A stretch of DNA of 64,000 nt from Mesorhizobium huakuii (GCF_030160235.1 NZ_BSNY01000030.1:241444-305443); one strand, 5' to 3'; positions 44,810 to 54,096 are shown, numbered from the stretch's first letter. Translations and numbers: made by a program. The notes: generated from the letters alone by a model not told the origin.

Positions 44810-46585
44810 TTGCAGCACGCCACGCCTGCCGCCCCCGCAGTGCGCGAAACACTGGAACGACTGCTTGCCAGCGAAACCTTCGGGCGATCCGAGCGTGCGC
44901 GCAAACTGATCCGTTATCTTGTCGAGCGCGAGCAGGCCGGCGAAGCCGACAGGCTCAAGGGCTTTTCCATTGCCATGGACGTCTTCGGCAAGGACGGCGA
45001 TTTCGATCCGTCGACCGATGCCGTGGTGCGGGTGCAGGCAGGCAGGCTGCGCGAGCTGCTGCAGCAATATTTCGCCAATGAGGGTATCGCCGAGCCCTTC
45101 CGCATCGCCATTCCGCGCGGCGGCTACGTGCCGGCCTACGAGCTCAACGCGATCCGTCTGCCGGAAGCGGCCAAACCCGCCGAGCAGGCGCCGGCGGCGG
45201 CAGCTCCAGCCGAGCACCCCAACGCTGCCGAGGATGCCGTTGCGCCCGCGGCCTTGCTGGCGCCGGCGGCGGCGTTCGCACCCTCGGTGGCGCGCCATCT
45301 CAAATTCTTCTGGATGGCGGTCGCCGTGGTCATTGCCATGCTCGGCGTCCTGATCCTGCGCCAGGGCAGCGGCGCGCTGCTGGCCGGCGGCGATCTGCCG
45401 GCCACATTCGAGAGCGCCGGCCTGACCAGCAGTATCGCGCCGTCCCCGGTCAGCGAGGCCCTGCCGCTTGTCTACATCGCCGTCAAGGCCAGCGGCGCCG
45501 ACGCCAGCCGCGTTGCGGCGTCGTTGCGCGCTGGCCTGAGTGGCTTCGATACGATCGACTTCATCGGCCGCGACACAGTCGACAAGACCGATCCGGTCGC
45601 CGGTGCAACGAGCTTCATGTTCGATGTCCTGCCCGGACCGGGGGCGGGCGAGATCACCATCGAACTGCAGAGCGTGGCGACCGGACGGGTGCTTTTGTCG
45701 CGTAACCTGACCGCCGCCGACAGCGCGCCTTCGGCCGTCGAGGACCGTATTGCCGGCATCCTGAGTTCCGCGCTGCCCGCATCCGGCACGATCTACAACT
45801 ATATCGAGCAGAGCGGCATTCAGAATGGCCTGACGCAGTGCCTGCTGCTCAACGGCAAATACTATCTCGATCAGAACGCCAGAACCCACGAGGCTGCCTA
45901 TCGCTGCCTCGAAACCCTTGCCGAGAACGGCGCGAGATCGTCGCTTGTCTATTCCGAGCTCGCCTCGTTGCACCTAGAGGCCGTGAACGACCACTACGCG
46001 TATCCGCCGGATGCGACGATCGAGAAGGCGATTACATTCGCCCACCGCGCCGTGCAGATGGGTCCGACCAGTCCCTATGCGCATCGTTCCTACGGCTACA
46101 TCAATTCGCGTCTTGGCAACGCCGACGAAGCGCTGCGCTGGATGCGCAAGGCCTATGACCTCAACCCCTATGACGTCTCCATGGCGGCCGCCTATGGTTA
46201 TGGGTTGGTTTTCGCCGGCCGCTACGCCGAGGGAACACCCCTTCTGGCCCATGCGGTGGATGCTTCCAGCGGCCATCCGACATGGTGGGATTTCGGGCTT
46301 TTCGCTGGCGAATTGATGCTCGGCGACACCGACAAGGCCGCGATCGCCAGCTCCTCCCTGAGAACCACTGCGACGAAATCGCACTATCTTGCCGCGCGGC
46401 TGATCGGCGCCAGGATCTCCGGCCAGGACAGCCTGGCACGCAAGCTGCTCGATGAACTCACCGCCAAATTCCCGAAGTTCGCCGCCAATCCGCGCGCGAC
46501 CTTCATCGACCGAAAATATCCGGCCGACCTGACCGAGCGGCTGATCGGCGCCTTGCGCGCCGCCGGGCTCGGCAACGCCAGCTGA
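44810..46585 (+). CDS. Membrane-anchored TPR protein with N-terminal domain of possible DNA-binding type
   Basis: The 591-residue protein starts at TTG with GAGG upstream. Residues 8-115 (ETLERLLASETFGRSERARKLIRYLV; DPSTDAVVRVQAGRLRELLQQYF; FRIAIPRGGYVPAYEL) form a domain seen at the N terminus of many rhizobial and acidobacterial TPR or 'adenylate cyclase' proteins, and it may be a winged helix. An Ala-rich linker and one membrane helix (about 166-188, KFFWMAVAVVIAMLGVLIL) follow. The C-terminal 220 residues are TPR-like (AITFAHRAVQMGPTSPYAHRSYGYINSRLGNADEALRWMRKAYDLNP). It is a CadC-like layout; no cyclase domain is present. Confidence 0.75.
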   Translation: MQHATPAAPAVRETLERLLASETFGRSERARKLIRYLVEREQAGEADRLKGFSIAMDVFGKDGDFDPSTDAVVRVQAGRLRELLQQYFANEGIAEPFRIAIPRGGYVPAYELNAIRLPEAAKPAEQAPAAAAPAEHPNAAEDAVAPAALLAPAAAFAPSVARHLKFFWMAVAVVIAMLGVLILRQGSGALLAGGDLPATFESAGLTSSIAPSPVSEALPLVYIAVKASGADASRVAASLRAGLSGFDTIDFIGRDTVDKTDPVAGATSFMFDVLPGPGAGEITIELQSVATGRVLLSRNLTAADSAPSAVEDRIAGILSSALPASGTIYNYIEQSGIQNGLTQCLLLNGKYYLDQNARTHEAAYRCLETLAENGARSSLVYSELASLHLEAVNDHYAYPPDATIEKAITFAHRAVQMGPTSPYAHRSYGYINSRLGNADEALRWMRKAYDLNPYDVSMAAAYGYGLVFAGRYAEGTPLLAHAVDASSGHPTWWDFGLFAGELMLGDTDKAAIASSSLRTTATKSHYLAARLIGARISGQDSLARKLLDELTAKFPKFAANPRATFIDRKYPADLTERLIGALRAAGLGNAS

Positions 46586-46738
46586 CCTCCGGTAGGCCGG
46601 GACTATTTGGACCATGGAATTGTGCCGTGCTCACGCGAGCACGACAGAACGCCAATCGGGCTGATTTGCCGGCTTTTGCCGGCCAAGCCGTTGAATGGTA
46701 TGCGCGCGCCCGCGCCTAATCGCGAAGATTTTACTGGT

Positions 46739-46766
46739 CATCCAGCTGGACAAAGAGCATCCAGCT
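46739..46766. repeat. Direct repeat CATCCAGCT upstream of a hydrolase gene
   Basis: CATCCAGCT occurs at 46739-46747 and 46758-46766, 19 bases apart, followed by two tandem TAGACTC units (from about 46767). It lies 43 bases before the alpha/beta-hydrolase start. The roughly two-turn spacing could suit a regulator bound on one DNA face. Confidence 0.35.
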
Positions 46767-46808
46767 AGACTCTAGACTCAAGCTTCCCGTAATTTAGCAC
46801 CTGCTTTC

Positions 46809-47612
46809 ATGATCTCATCGCTCCATGCCGCAGAACAGGGTGTTGGCTCGAAGACCATCGTCTTGCTGCACGGGTTCGGCGGTTGCGCGGACGTCTGGCG
46901 CGACGTGATCGCCCCGCTCGCCCCTTCCGCGCGCACCCTTGCCTATGACCTGCCGGGGCACGGCCTGTCGCTCGACTTTCCCGGTGCCGGGCCTGCAAAG
47001 GTCGCGGCAAGTGCCGTTCTTGCCGACCTTGCGGCCCGCGCCTTCAAACGCATCCATCTCGTTGGCCATTCGATGGGCGGAGCGGTAGCGACCTTGATGG
47101 CACTGGCCGAGCCGGAGAAGGTGGCCTCACTGACGCTTCTGGCGCCTGGCGGCTTCGGCCCGGAGATCAACGGGCCGCTGTTGCGCCGCTATGCCGCCGC
47201 ACGGAGCCCGTCCGAGATCCGCGCCTGCCTTGCCGCCATGTCGGGTCCACGGGCGCGGCCATTCGATCACATTGCCGATACGCTCTGCGAAATGCGCCAG
47301 CGGCCCGGACAATCGGAAAAACTCGTCGAGATCGCCGCCGCCATGACTAGGGACGACCGGCAAGGCGTCATCCCGCGCGAGCAGCTGGACAGGCTGACCA
47401 TGCCGGTCATGGTGGTGTGGGGCAGTGATGACGCGGTGCTGCCCTTCAGCCATGCGGATGACCTGCCGGCACGCTTTCATGTGCATCATGTGCTGGAGGC
47501 CGGCCATATGCTGATCGAGGAAGCGCCCGATCTGATCGCCAACATCATCCGGCGCAATATGAACCGCCGCGCCAGGCCCGTTCGCCCCAAACTCACCGCC
47601 GCGGCCAGTTGA
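46809..47612 (+). CDS. Alpha/beta-fold hydrolase
   Basis: The 267-residue protein has the oxyanion motif LLHGFGG, the nucleophile elbow GHSMGGAVA (Ser), the acid in VVWGSDDAVLPFSHADDL and the catalytic His in LEAGHMLIEEAPDL. The core is complete. It resembles the acetoin/dihydrolipoyl or lipase-type hydrolases, but the substrate cannot be told. It stands alone, with a long AT-richer leader containing direct repeats and a mosaic repeat downstream. Confidence 0.87.
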   Translation: MISSLHAAEQGVGSKTIVLLHGFGGCADVWRDVIAPLAPSARTLAYDLPGHGLSLDFPGAGPAKVAASAVLADLAARAFKRIHLVGHSMGGAVATLMALAEPEKVASLTLLAPGGFGPEINGPLLRRYAAARSPSEIRACLAAMSGPRARPFDHIADTLCEMRQRPGQSEKLVEIAAAMTRDDRQGVIPREQLDRLTMPVMVVWGSDDAVLPFSHADDLPARFHVHHVLEAGHMLIEEAPDLIANIIRRNMNRRARPVRPKLTAAAS

Positions 47613-47620
47613 GTTGCTCA

Positions 47621-47668
47621 ATGCATGTCGCCCGGAAGTGACCTCGGTTTTGGAAGAACGACATGCGT
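47621..47668. repeat. ATGCATGTCGCCC intergenic repeat copy
   Basis: ATGCATGTCGCCCGGAAGTG with the later ACGACATGCGT is nearly identical to the first unit at 16034, with a few substitutions. A degenerate CTGAAGCGCCTCGCG follows, like the second unit of that mosaic. It lies just after the hydrolase stop. Confidence 0.8.
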
Positions 47669-47812
47669 AAGACAAAGACCTGAAGCGCCTCGCGTAACGC
47701 GGCGCGGTTCAGCACAACATCCCGGAGCGCCTTGGTCCCCTTGATCTCGCCAGTGCATTTTGCCGGCGGCTGTGTTAACCCCATGTTAACCAAACCCGCG
47801 AGGCTGACGCCG

Positions 47813-48427
47813 ATGAAGGACGCAGGCGAAAAGATCGATCCGTCAAGAAAACTGTCCGATGCCATCCGTGATGTGAAGAACGCCTTCGCCGACCGCGACG
47901 ATGTCGTCGTCGATATGCGCGAGGCGCATCGCATGCGCCTCGAACTGCTGGCCGCCGAACTCGCACCCGTCTTTGCCGACGTGCCCGCCGACATGGACAA
48001 TTTCGACTTCGTCGTTTCGGCAGGGCTGCAACCGCGCCTGTGGATCGATGCCGTCAGCCATGTTGCCATGGGGCGCGATCGCCGCACCTACCGCTTCCTC
48101 AAGGACACCCGCATCGGCCGCGTGGTGCTTGCCGAATCGACGGAGATGAAGCCGGTTGCCGATTCGGTGACGCGCTATGTCGCCGAGCGTATCGTCGAGC
48201 GTCAGAGGATGATGGAGGGTGGGGTCGAGTCGGCCGTCGCCGGCATGAGGCGTGCCGAGGTGGCGGAGGCCGAGCCGCCGCTGCGGTCACAGCAACGCGG
48301 CAACGGCTGGTCAGCCTTCCTTTCGGGCCTAGGTCTGGTCGCCGCCGGCGCGCTGGTCGGCCTGGCGGTGTCGGTCGCCCTGTTCTGGGACCGCCTCGTG
48401 GCGATGGTGTTCAGCCTGCGGCCATAG
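47813..48427 (+). CDS. Conserved membrane-anchored protein, unknown function
   Basis: The 204-residue protein has a soluble N-terminal part of about 150 residues (VDMREAHRMRLELLAAELAPVFADVP; FDFVVSAGLQPRLWIDAVSHVAMGRDRRTYRFLKDTRIGR) and a single C-terminal helix (FLSGLGLVAAGALVGLAVSVALFW). It is therefore a tail-anchored type with the bulk in the cytoplasm. I used ATG 47813; 47783 is an alternative start. The stop overlaps the end of the convergent phosphoesterase gene by 17 bases. It looks like a conserved rhizobial protein, but I do not know its role. Confidence 0.7.
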   Translation: MKDAGEKIDPSRKLSDAIRDVKNAFADRDDVVVDMREAHRMRLELLAAELAPVFADVPADMDNFDFVVSAGLQPRLWIDAVSHVAMGRDRRTYRFLKDTRIGRVVLAESTEMKPVADSVTRYVAERIVERQRMMEGGVESAVAGMRRAEVAEAEPPLRSQQRGNGWSAFLSGLGLVAAGALVGLAVSVALFWDRLVAMVFSLRP

Positions 48428-49340
48428 AAGCGCCGGCCTCCACACCCAGTTCCATGGTCTGCAGATCGGTGGGCGGTATCGCCGGCCCGGTCAGGCCGCG
48501 CCGGGTCAGGCGGATGCGCCAATTGCCCTTTTCGCCATCGATGTCGAACAGATTGTACTGTGCCGCCGGATGCTTGCCGCCCGGCGCCTGGCCGGCCGCG
48601 GCGACGCCGACCACCGGGACCTTGGTGCCGCGCAGCCCGATCTGGAACAGCGACGGCAGATGCGAATGACCGTGCAGGACCAGTTCCGCACCGTTCTTGC
48701 GAATGACCTTGTGGAAGCGGGCGATGCCGAACAGCCGCTTGTGCTGCGAGACGGCGCCGCGCACCGGCGGATGGTGGATCATGATCGCGCGAAACAGGCC
48801 TTGTCCGGCCGTATCGCGCAGGATCTTGCCAAGCCGCTCGGCCTGCCCTTCCATGAAGAAGCCATTGGCCATGAAGGGTGCCGTGGCGCGCGCCGTCGAG
48901 ACGCCGATCAGCGCGACATTGCCGCGCACGCGCAGATAGGGGAACGCGTTGCGGTCGACCGGCGTGTTGACGCCGTCGCCGCTCATCCAGGCCGCCCATG
49001 AGCGGCAGACCTTGTCGAAGGCGCCTGGCACATAGGCGTCGTGGTTTCCCGGAACCACGGAAACGTCATGCGGCGATCCCAGCGTCTCCAGCCAGTGCTT
49101 GGCCATCTCGATCTCGCCGTCGAGCGCCAGATTGACGAGGTCGCCGGTGACGGCGAGGTGGTCGGGGTCCTGCGCCTTGATGTCGGCTGTGATGGCGTCG
49201 ATGACGGCGTCATGCATGTGGCGCCGGCGATTGCGCTGCCAGTTGACGTAGCCGAGCACGCGCTTGGAGGCGAGATCGCGATAGGATACATCGGGGAGCG
49301 GCCCCAGATGGACATCGGAAATATGCGCGAGCCTGAACAT
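48411..49340 (-). CDS. Calcineurin-type metallophosphoesterase
   Basis: The 309-residue protein has all metal-site motifs in order: FRLAHISDVHLG, TGDLVN, PGNHD (in VVPGNHDAYV), MIHHPPV and LHGHSH. The length and SWAAWMSGDGVNTP insert suit a cyclic nucleotide or nucleotide-type phosphoesterase, but the substrate is open. The ATG at 49340 has a GAGGG ribosome site and places the first motif at residue 8. It is divergent from a NUDIX gene. Confidence 0.88.
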   Translation of the reverse strand: MFRLAHISDVHLGPLPDVSYRDLASKRVLGYVNWQRNRRRHMHDAVIDAITADIKAQDPDHLAVTGDLVNLALDGEIEMAKHWLETLGSPHDVSVVPGNHDAYVPGAFDKVCRSWAAWMSGDGVNTPVDRNAFPYLRVRGNVALIGVSTARATAPFMANGFFMEGQAERLGKILRDTAGQGLFRAIMIHHPPVRGAVSQHKRLFGIARFHKVIRKNGAELVLHGHSHLPSLFQIGLRGTKVPVVGVAAAGQAPGGKHPAAQYNLFDIDGEKGNWRIRLTRRGLTGPAIPPTDLQTMELGVEAGASMAAG

Positions 49341-49405
49341 CCATCCCTCATAGGCGACCAGCGCCCCGCTTTCCACTCAAGGTTTCCTTACCGGTTTCTC
49401 ACCTG

Positions 49406-49900
49406 ATGGCAAATCCGGACGACACCTTCCGCCAGACCGGCTGGCCAGGTTTGCGGGGCCGGCTGTTCCACCTCTATTTCGTGCTGCGGCGGCCAATGAC
49501 GCTCGGCGTGCGCGGCCTCGTCCATGACGCCGCGACGAATTCCATCTTCCTCATCCGCCACACCTACGTGCCCGGCTGGCAGCTTCCCGGTGGCGGCGTC
49601 GAGGTCGGAGAAACGCTGGCCGAGGCGCTGGTGCGCGAACTCGCCGAGGAAGGCAACATCGCGCTGACCGCCCCCGCGGTGCTGAAGTCGATGCATTTCA
49701 ACCGCCGCTCCAGCCGGCGCGACCATGTCGGCTTCTACCTGATCGAGCAGTTCAGCCAGGCCACACCGAAGCTGCCCGACCATGAGATCGCCGAGGCCGG
49801 CTTCTTCCCCCTGGATCGCTTGCCCAGGGATACGACGCCGGCGACGCTGCGGCGCATCGCCGAGGTTTTTGGGGAGGAGTCCGCGTCGCCCTATTGGTAA
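49406..49900 (+). CDS. NUDIX hydrolase
   Basis: The 164-residue protein has the NUDIX box GGGVEVGETLAEALVRELAE-EGNI (G-x5-E-x7-REL-x-EE-x-G), preceded by WQLPGG. Substrates would be nucleoside diphosphates linked to another group. The N-terminal WPGLRGRLFHLYFVLRRPMTLGVRG segment is basic and hydrophobic, so membrane proximity is possible. The gap to the divergent phosphoesterase is 65 bases. Confidence 0.9.
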   Translation: MANPDDTFRQTGWPGLRGRLFHLYFVLRRPMTLGVRGLVHDAATNSIFLIRHTYVPGWQLPGGGVEVGETLAEALVRELAEEGNIALTAPAVLKSMHFNRRSSRRDHVGFYLIEQFSQATPKLPDHEIAEAGFFPLDRLPRDTTPATLRRIAEVFGEESASPYW

Positions 49901-49961
49901 GCGCGCCTTGGCTGAAAATCTCGAGCTATATTGATCGGGAAAATCAACGGGGGGCGATTCC

Positions 49962-50440
49962 ATGGATGTCGAACAAGTAAAATCAGTGAGTGTTTGGCCC
50001 TATGTCGGCCTTTATAGTCTTATGATGGTGGGCTTGACCGTTGTGTTCATGGGCGTGGCGATGATGTTTCCATCGCTACCGGACAGCTTCGGCCATGCAA
50101 GCGGCTTCGCCATCACGTTCGGGTCGACCTCTTTCGCCTCCTACAGATTCATTAACAGGAACCTTCGGCTTTTCAATCGAGACGAATATTGGAAGATCAC
50201 GCTTTTTTCGTCTCTGGCCTCGTGCCTGCTTTCACTGATGCTCGTCGGCCTTGCCGTTGCGGCGGGGCCATGCCGGGAAGCAATACCATGCCTGCTCTTG
50301 TCTGGGTTTTCGTCCTGCTGTTTGGCGGACTTGTCGTCTTTGCAATCAACGCCTGGGGCTATTCCAGCCGCATGGGCAAAAGTTTCCTGAAAGCCGAGCT
50401 TGCCAGACAGGCTCGCATCAACGCCGAGACCTTCCGGTAA
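49962..50440 (+). pseudogene. Small membrane protein broken by a one-base frameshift
   Basis: The first frame encodes MDVEQVKSVSVWPYVGLYSL and two further helices up to LMLVGLAVAAG (about 50270). It then runs into a Cys/Ser-rich stretch unlike a membrane protein. The second frame picks up exactly there with PGSNTMPALVWVFVLLFGGL, then VVFAINAWGYSSRMGKSFLK and a good C-terminus. Joining the two gives about 159 residues with four helices, as in the ABZJ_00895-type family. One base is missing in or near the GCGGGGCC tract at about 50265. It could be a real mutation or a sequencing error. Confidence 0.68.
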
Positions 50441-50470
50441 AGTCTCGGCGATTTGCAGCCATCGGCGATC

Positions 50471-51454
50471 TCAGGTCCCGAACCTTGCCCGGTCATGCGG
50501 CGCGCCATAGTCCAGTTCCGGCCCGACCGGTACGATCCGTGTCGGATTGATCGTCTCGTGGCTGCCGTAATAATGCGCCTTGATGTGATGCAGGTTCACT
50601 GTCGCGGCGACGCCTCGCACCTGATAGAGGTCGCGCAGATAGTTCGAGAGGTTCGGATAGTCGGCGATGCGCCGCAGATTGCATTTGAAATGGCCGACAT
50701 AGACCGGATCGAAGCGTACCAGCGTGGTGAACAGCCGCCAGTCGGCCTCGGTGATGCGGTCACCGACGAGATAGCGCTGTTTTGACAACCGCTCCTCCAA
50801 CATATCCAGCGCCGCGAACAGTTCGCCGAACGCCTCCTCATAGGCACGCTGCGTGGTGGCGAAGCCGGCGCGGTAGACGCCGTTGTTGACCGCGGGATAG
50901 ACCAGCGCGTTGACGCGGTCGATCTCCTTGCGCAACGCCTCGGGATAGAAGTCTAGGCTTGCATCGCCCCATGCGTCGAACGCCGAATTGAGCATGCGGA
51001 TGATCTCGGAAGACTCGTTGGAGACGATAGTCTGTTCCTTCTTGTCCCACAGCACCGGCACCGTCACCCGGCCCGAATAGGCCGGTTCCGCCCGGGTGTA
51101 GATCTGGTGCAGGAAGTCGAGATCATAGAGAGCATCGCCGGTGGCGCCGTCCTCGGCCAGGAATGTCCAGCCGTTGGCGCCCATGAAATGATGCACGACC
51201 GAGACGGAGATGATGCCTTCGAGCCTCTTCAGCGCGCGAAAAATCAGCGTCCGGTGCGCCCAGGGACAAGCGAGCGAGACATAGAGGTGATAGCGCCCAG
51301 GCTCGGCCTTGAAGCCGCGCGTCCGGCCTTCGGCCGGCGCCCCGTCGACGGTGATCCAGTCACGCCATTGCGACTGCGTCCTTACGAACCTGCCGCCATT
51401 GTCGGCCGTATCATACCAGCGATCCTGCCACCTGCCCTCGACCAGCAATCCCAT
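50471..51454 (-). CDS. Glutathionyl-hydroquinone reductase (Xi-class GST)
   Basis: The 327-residue protein has the catalytic Cys motif YHLYVSLACPWAHRTLIFRAL, VPVLWDKKEQTIVSNESSEIIRML for glutathione binding, and a C-terminal helical domain with LVGDRITEADWRLFTTLVRFDPVYVGHFKCN. This is the YqjG/PcpF group, which removes glutathione from glutathionyl-hydroquinones. Length fits (about 325-330). The ATG at 51454 (MGLLVEGRW) is the family start. It is monocistronic. Confidence 0.92.
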   Translation of the reverse strand: MGLLVEGRWQDRWYDTADNGGRFVRTQSQWRDWITVDGAPAEGRTRGFKAEPGRYHLYVSLACPWAHRTLIFRALKRLEGIISVSVVHHFMGANGWTFLAEDGATGDALYDLDFLHQIYTRAEPAYSGRVTVPVLWDKKEQTIVSNESSEIIRMLNSAFDAWGDASLDFYPEALRKEIDRVNALVYPAVNNGVYRAGFATTQRAYEEAFGELFAALDMLEERLSKQRYLVGDRITEADWRLFTTLVRFDPVYVGHFKCNLRRIADYPNLSNYLRDLYQVRGVAATVNLHHIKAHYYGSHETINPTRIVPVGPELDYGAPHDRARFGT

Positions 51455-51727
51455 GCGAATCTCCTTGCGTCCTGCCGCGTTATTTAGGCGCAAGGTTGCC
51501 CCGTCGAAGACGTCAGGTGCTGAACAGACCGTCACTTGACGGAGACGGCGAACGCATCAGACCAATTGCGGCGGCCGAAAATTGATGCTAGCGGACACTC
51601 CGCATGTTCGACTTTGCTTTGATCCGGTTTGACCGACGACGAAAGGGCGCCCGCGCTTGATGAAGCGCTGACTGGCGAACGCTGCCGTTTGCAGCAACCT
51701 TTCCTCCTCTACCGGAACGCAAAGACC

Positions 51728-52252
51728 ATGAGCCTTGCCGACGTGAGATACCTGCCGGAAACTCCGGCGCACGACCCTGAAATCGAAGCCATCAATGACG
51801 AGGCCTTCGGGCCTGGCCGCTTCGTGCTGGCCGCTTACAAGATCCGCGAAGCCGGCGGCCACGAGCGTGCGCTGTCCTTTGTCGCGGTCGACGGCGATCT
51901 CGTCGTCGCCTCGGTGCGCATGACCCGCATCGCCGCCGGTGCCGGCCGTGCGCTGATGCTCGGACCGCTCGCGGTGAGGCCGGCCTTCAAGAATCTCGGC
52001 ATCGGCCGCCGGCTGGTGGCGATCGCACTCGAAGCGGCTGCAAAGGCGGGCGCGCCCGCCGTCATACTGGTCGGCGACGAGCCCTATTACGGGCCGCTCG
52101 GCTTCAAGCGCATCCCGCGCGGCCAGATCTCGATGCCGCGCCCTGTCGACCTCGACCGCCTTTTGTCCCATGAGATCACGCCGGGCGCGGTGGCCAGGCT
52201 CACGGGCGAGGTCGGTCATGCCAGCCAGGCCAGGGTCGCCGAGCACGTATAG
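51728..52252 (+). CDS. GNAT-family N-acetyltransferase
   Basis: The 174-residue protein has the acetyl-CoA loop NLGIGRRLVAIAL (Q/RxxGxG/A form) after LMLGPLAVRPAF, and the C-terminal VILVGDEPYYGPLGFKRIP characteristic of YhbS-type acetyltransferases. It begins MSLADVRYLPETPAHDPEIE. A TTG 99 bases upstream is in frame but would add an atypical extension. Substrate unknown. Confidence 0.87.
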   Translation: MSLADVRYLPETPAHDPEIEAINDEAFGPGRFVLAAYKIREAGGHERALSFVAVDGDLVVASVRMTRIAAGAGRALMLGPLAVRPAFKNLGIGRRLVAIALEAAAKAGAPAVILVGDEPYYGPLGFKRIPRGQISMPRPVDLDRLLSHEITPGAVARLTGEVGHASQARVAEHV

Positions 52253-52305
52253 CCGATGGCTTGACCTTGCCCGTCGATCCGGGCCTGATCCGTCCCTGTT
52301 TTCTT

Positions 52306-52365
52306 GAAGCAATTCCAGGAAGATGTGAAACAGGCCGGCGCTTTCGTGAAATAATGAATTGCTCC
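52306..52365. repeat. GAGCAATTCC-type inverted repeat
   Basis: GAAGCAATTC and GAATTGCTCC face each other across 40 bases, with AGGAAGATGTGAAAC next to the first arm. A related copy is at 60616. I recognise this as another rhizobial intergenic repeat. It ends 16 bases before an SDR gene and abuts its ribosome site. Confidence 0.6.
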
Positions 52366-52381
52366 GGGAGAGGATGACGCT

Positions 52382-53143
52382 ATGAACCCGAACGGCCAGA
52401 TCGCGATCGTCACCGGCGGCGGCTCCGGCCTTGGCGAGGCAACGGCGCGCGCGCTTGCCGCCAAGGGCGCCCGTGTCGCCATCTTCGATGTCGGCATCGA
52501 CCGCGCGGCCAAGGTCGCGGCCGAAATCGGCGGCATTGCCGTCCAATGCGACGTCAGCAGCGCCGATAGTGGCACTGCGGCCCTCGCCGAAACGGCGAGC
52601 AAGCTTGGCGAGCCGCGCCTCCTGGTCAATTGCGCCGGCGTCGCCATTGGCGTGAAGACGATCGGCAAGGACGGACCGCATCCGCTCGATCAATACCGCA
52701 AGGTGATCGAGGTCAATCTGATCGGCACCTTCAACATGATCCGCCTCGTCGCTGACCGCGCCGCCAGGCTCGAGCCGCTGCAGGGCGGCGAACGTGGCGT
52801 CATCGTCAACACCGCTTCGGTCGCCGCCTATGACGGCCAGATCGGCCAGGCCGCCTATTCCGCCTCGAAGGGCGGCGTGGTCGGCATGACCCTGCCGGTG
52901 GCGCGCGATCTTGCCCGTTCCGGCATCCGCGTCTGCACCATCGCGCCCGGCATCTTCAAGACACCGATGATGGCTGGCATGCCGCAGGAGGTGCAGGATT
53001 CGCTCGGCGCCGCCGTACCCTTCCCGTCCCGCCTCGGCGAACCGTCCGAATATGCCGCGCTCGCCTTGCACATCATCGAAAACCAGATGCTGAACGGCGA
53101 AACCATCCGCCTCGACGGTGCCATCCGCATGGCGCCGAAGTAG
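52382..53143 (+). CDS. Short-chain dehydrogenase/reductase (3-hydroxyacyl-CoA dehydrogenase type II-like)
   Basis: The 253-residue protein has the SDR nucleotide motif [32 protein letters not shown], the catalytic Ser in [14 protein letters not shown] and Tyr-Lys in AAYSASKGG. The tail ([57 protein letters not shown]) is typical of type II hydroxyacyl-CoA dehydrogenases (HSD17B10-like). It likely acts in fatty or branched acyl-CoA oxidation. GAGAGGATG supplies the ribosome site. Confidence 0.9.
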   Translation: MNPNGQIAIVTGGGSGLGEATARALAAKGARVAIFDVGIDRAAKVAAEIGGIAVQCDVSSADSGTAALAETASKLGEPRLLVNCAGVAIGVKTIGKDGPHPLDQYRKVIEVNLIGTFNMIRLVADRAARLEPLQGGERGVIVNTASVAAYDGQIGQAAYSASKGGVVGMTLPVARDLARSGIRVCTIAPGIFKTPMMAGMPQEVQDSLGAAVPFPSRLGEPSEYAALALHIIENQMLNGETIRLDGAIRMAPK

Positions 53144-53223
53144 TATAGGTCACCCGGAAGTGCGATGCCGTTCTGAGCGAAATGCATGGAACGCTTGCCA
53201 GGACCGGCATCGTCGCCTGATAA

Positions 53224-54039
53224 GTGGAATCGAAAAATCAACTTAGCGGGACGAGACCCTTGGACGATCGAAAGAAGGACGTGATCCGCCAGACCGACGC
53301 CGAGGCGATCCGGTTGGCGAAGACGCTTCTGCGCAGCGCCCGCTTCGGCGCCCTGGCCGTGCTGGAACCGCAGACCGGGTCGCCGCTGGCGAGCCGGGTC
53401 GGTGTCGCCACCGATATCGACGGCGCGCCGCTGATCCTGGTCTCGATGCTCTCGGCTCACACGCCCGCCATGCTTGCCGATCCACGCTGTTCCCTGCTGC
53501 TCGGCGAGCCCGGCAAGGGCGATCCGCTGGCGCATCCGCGCCTGACGCTGATCTGTCAGGCATTGCTGCTCGAGCGTGGCTCTGACGCGCACGCCCGCGC
53601 CGAGCGCCGCTATCTCAACCGCAATCCCAAGGCGCGCCTCTATGCCGGGCTCGGCGACTTCTCGATCTTTCGCCTCGAACCGCAGCGCGCCAGCCTCAAT
53701 GGCGGCTTCGGCAAGGCCTATCTGCTCGAACGCTCCGATCTCGTCACCGTCGGCCCTATCGTCGAAGAGCTTGCGGCGAGCGAACAATCCGCCCTCGAGC
53801 ACATGAACACGGACCATCTGGACGCGATCGCGGTTTACGCGCATTATTACGCTGGGGCATCTGCTGGCGGCTGGGGCATTGCCGGTCTGGACGCCGATGG
53901 CATGGATTTGGTGTCGGGAGATAATGTTTGCAGGGTATTCTTCCCGCAACCTCTGGTAGAGGTAGGGGAATTGCGACCCGCCTTGGTCGAAATGGCCAGG
54001 GTCGGCCGGGCCGCCGGGCAGGCAAATAATGAAACTTAA
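53224..54039 (+). CDS. HugZ-like haem-binding/oxygenase family protein
   Basis: The 271-residue protein combines a split-barrel flavin/haem-binding-like domain (LLRSARFGALAVLEPQTGSPLASRVGVATD; PLILVSMLSAHTPAMLADPRCSLLLGEPGKGDPLAHPRLTL) with a C-terminal DUF2470-type domain (EQSALEHMNTDHLDAIAVYA). This is the layout of HugZ/HutZ proteins, some of which degrade haem for iron. No haem-uptake genes are near, so an oxidoreductase role is possible. It starts at GTG 53224. Confidence 0.84.
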   Translation: MESKNQLSGTRPLDDRKKDVIRQTDAEAIRLAKTLLRSARFGALAVLEPQTGSPLASRVGVATDIDGAPLILVSMLSAHTPAMLADPRCSLLLGEPGKGDPLAHPRLTLICQALLLERGSDAHARAERRYLNRNPKARLYAGLGDFSIFRLEPQRASLNGGFGKAYLLERSDLVTVGPIVEELAASEQSALEHMNTDHLDAIAVYAHYYAGASAGGWGIAGLDADGMDLVSGDNVCRVFFPQPLVEVGELRPALVEMARVGRAAGQANNET

Positions 54040-54096
54040 TTGCATTTGATCAAAAGCAACACTTGAGATTTGAAAGAAATGTTCTACCCTTCACAG

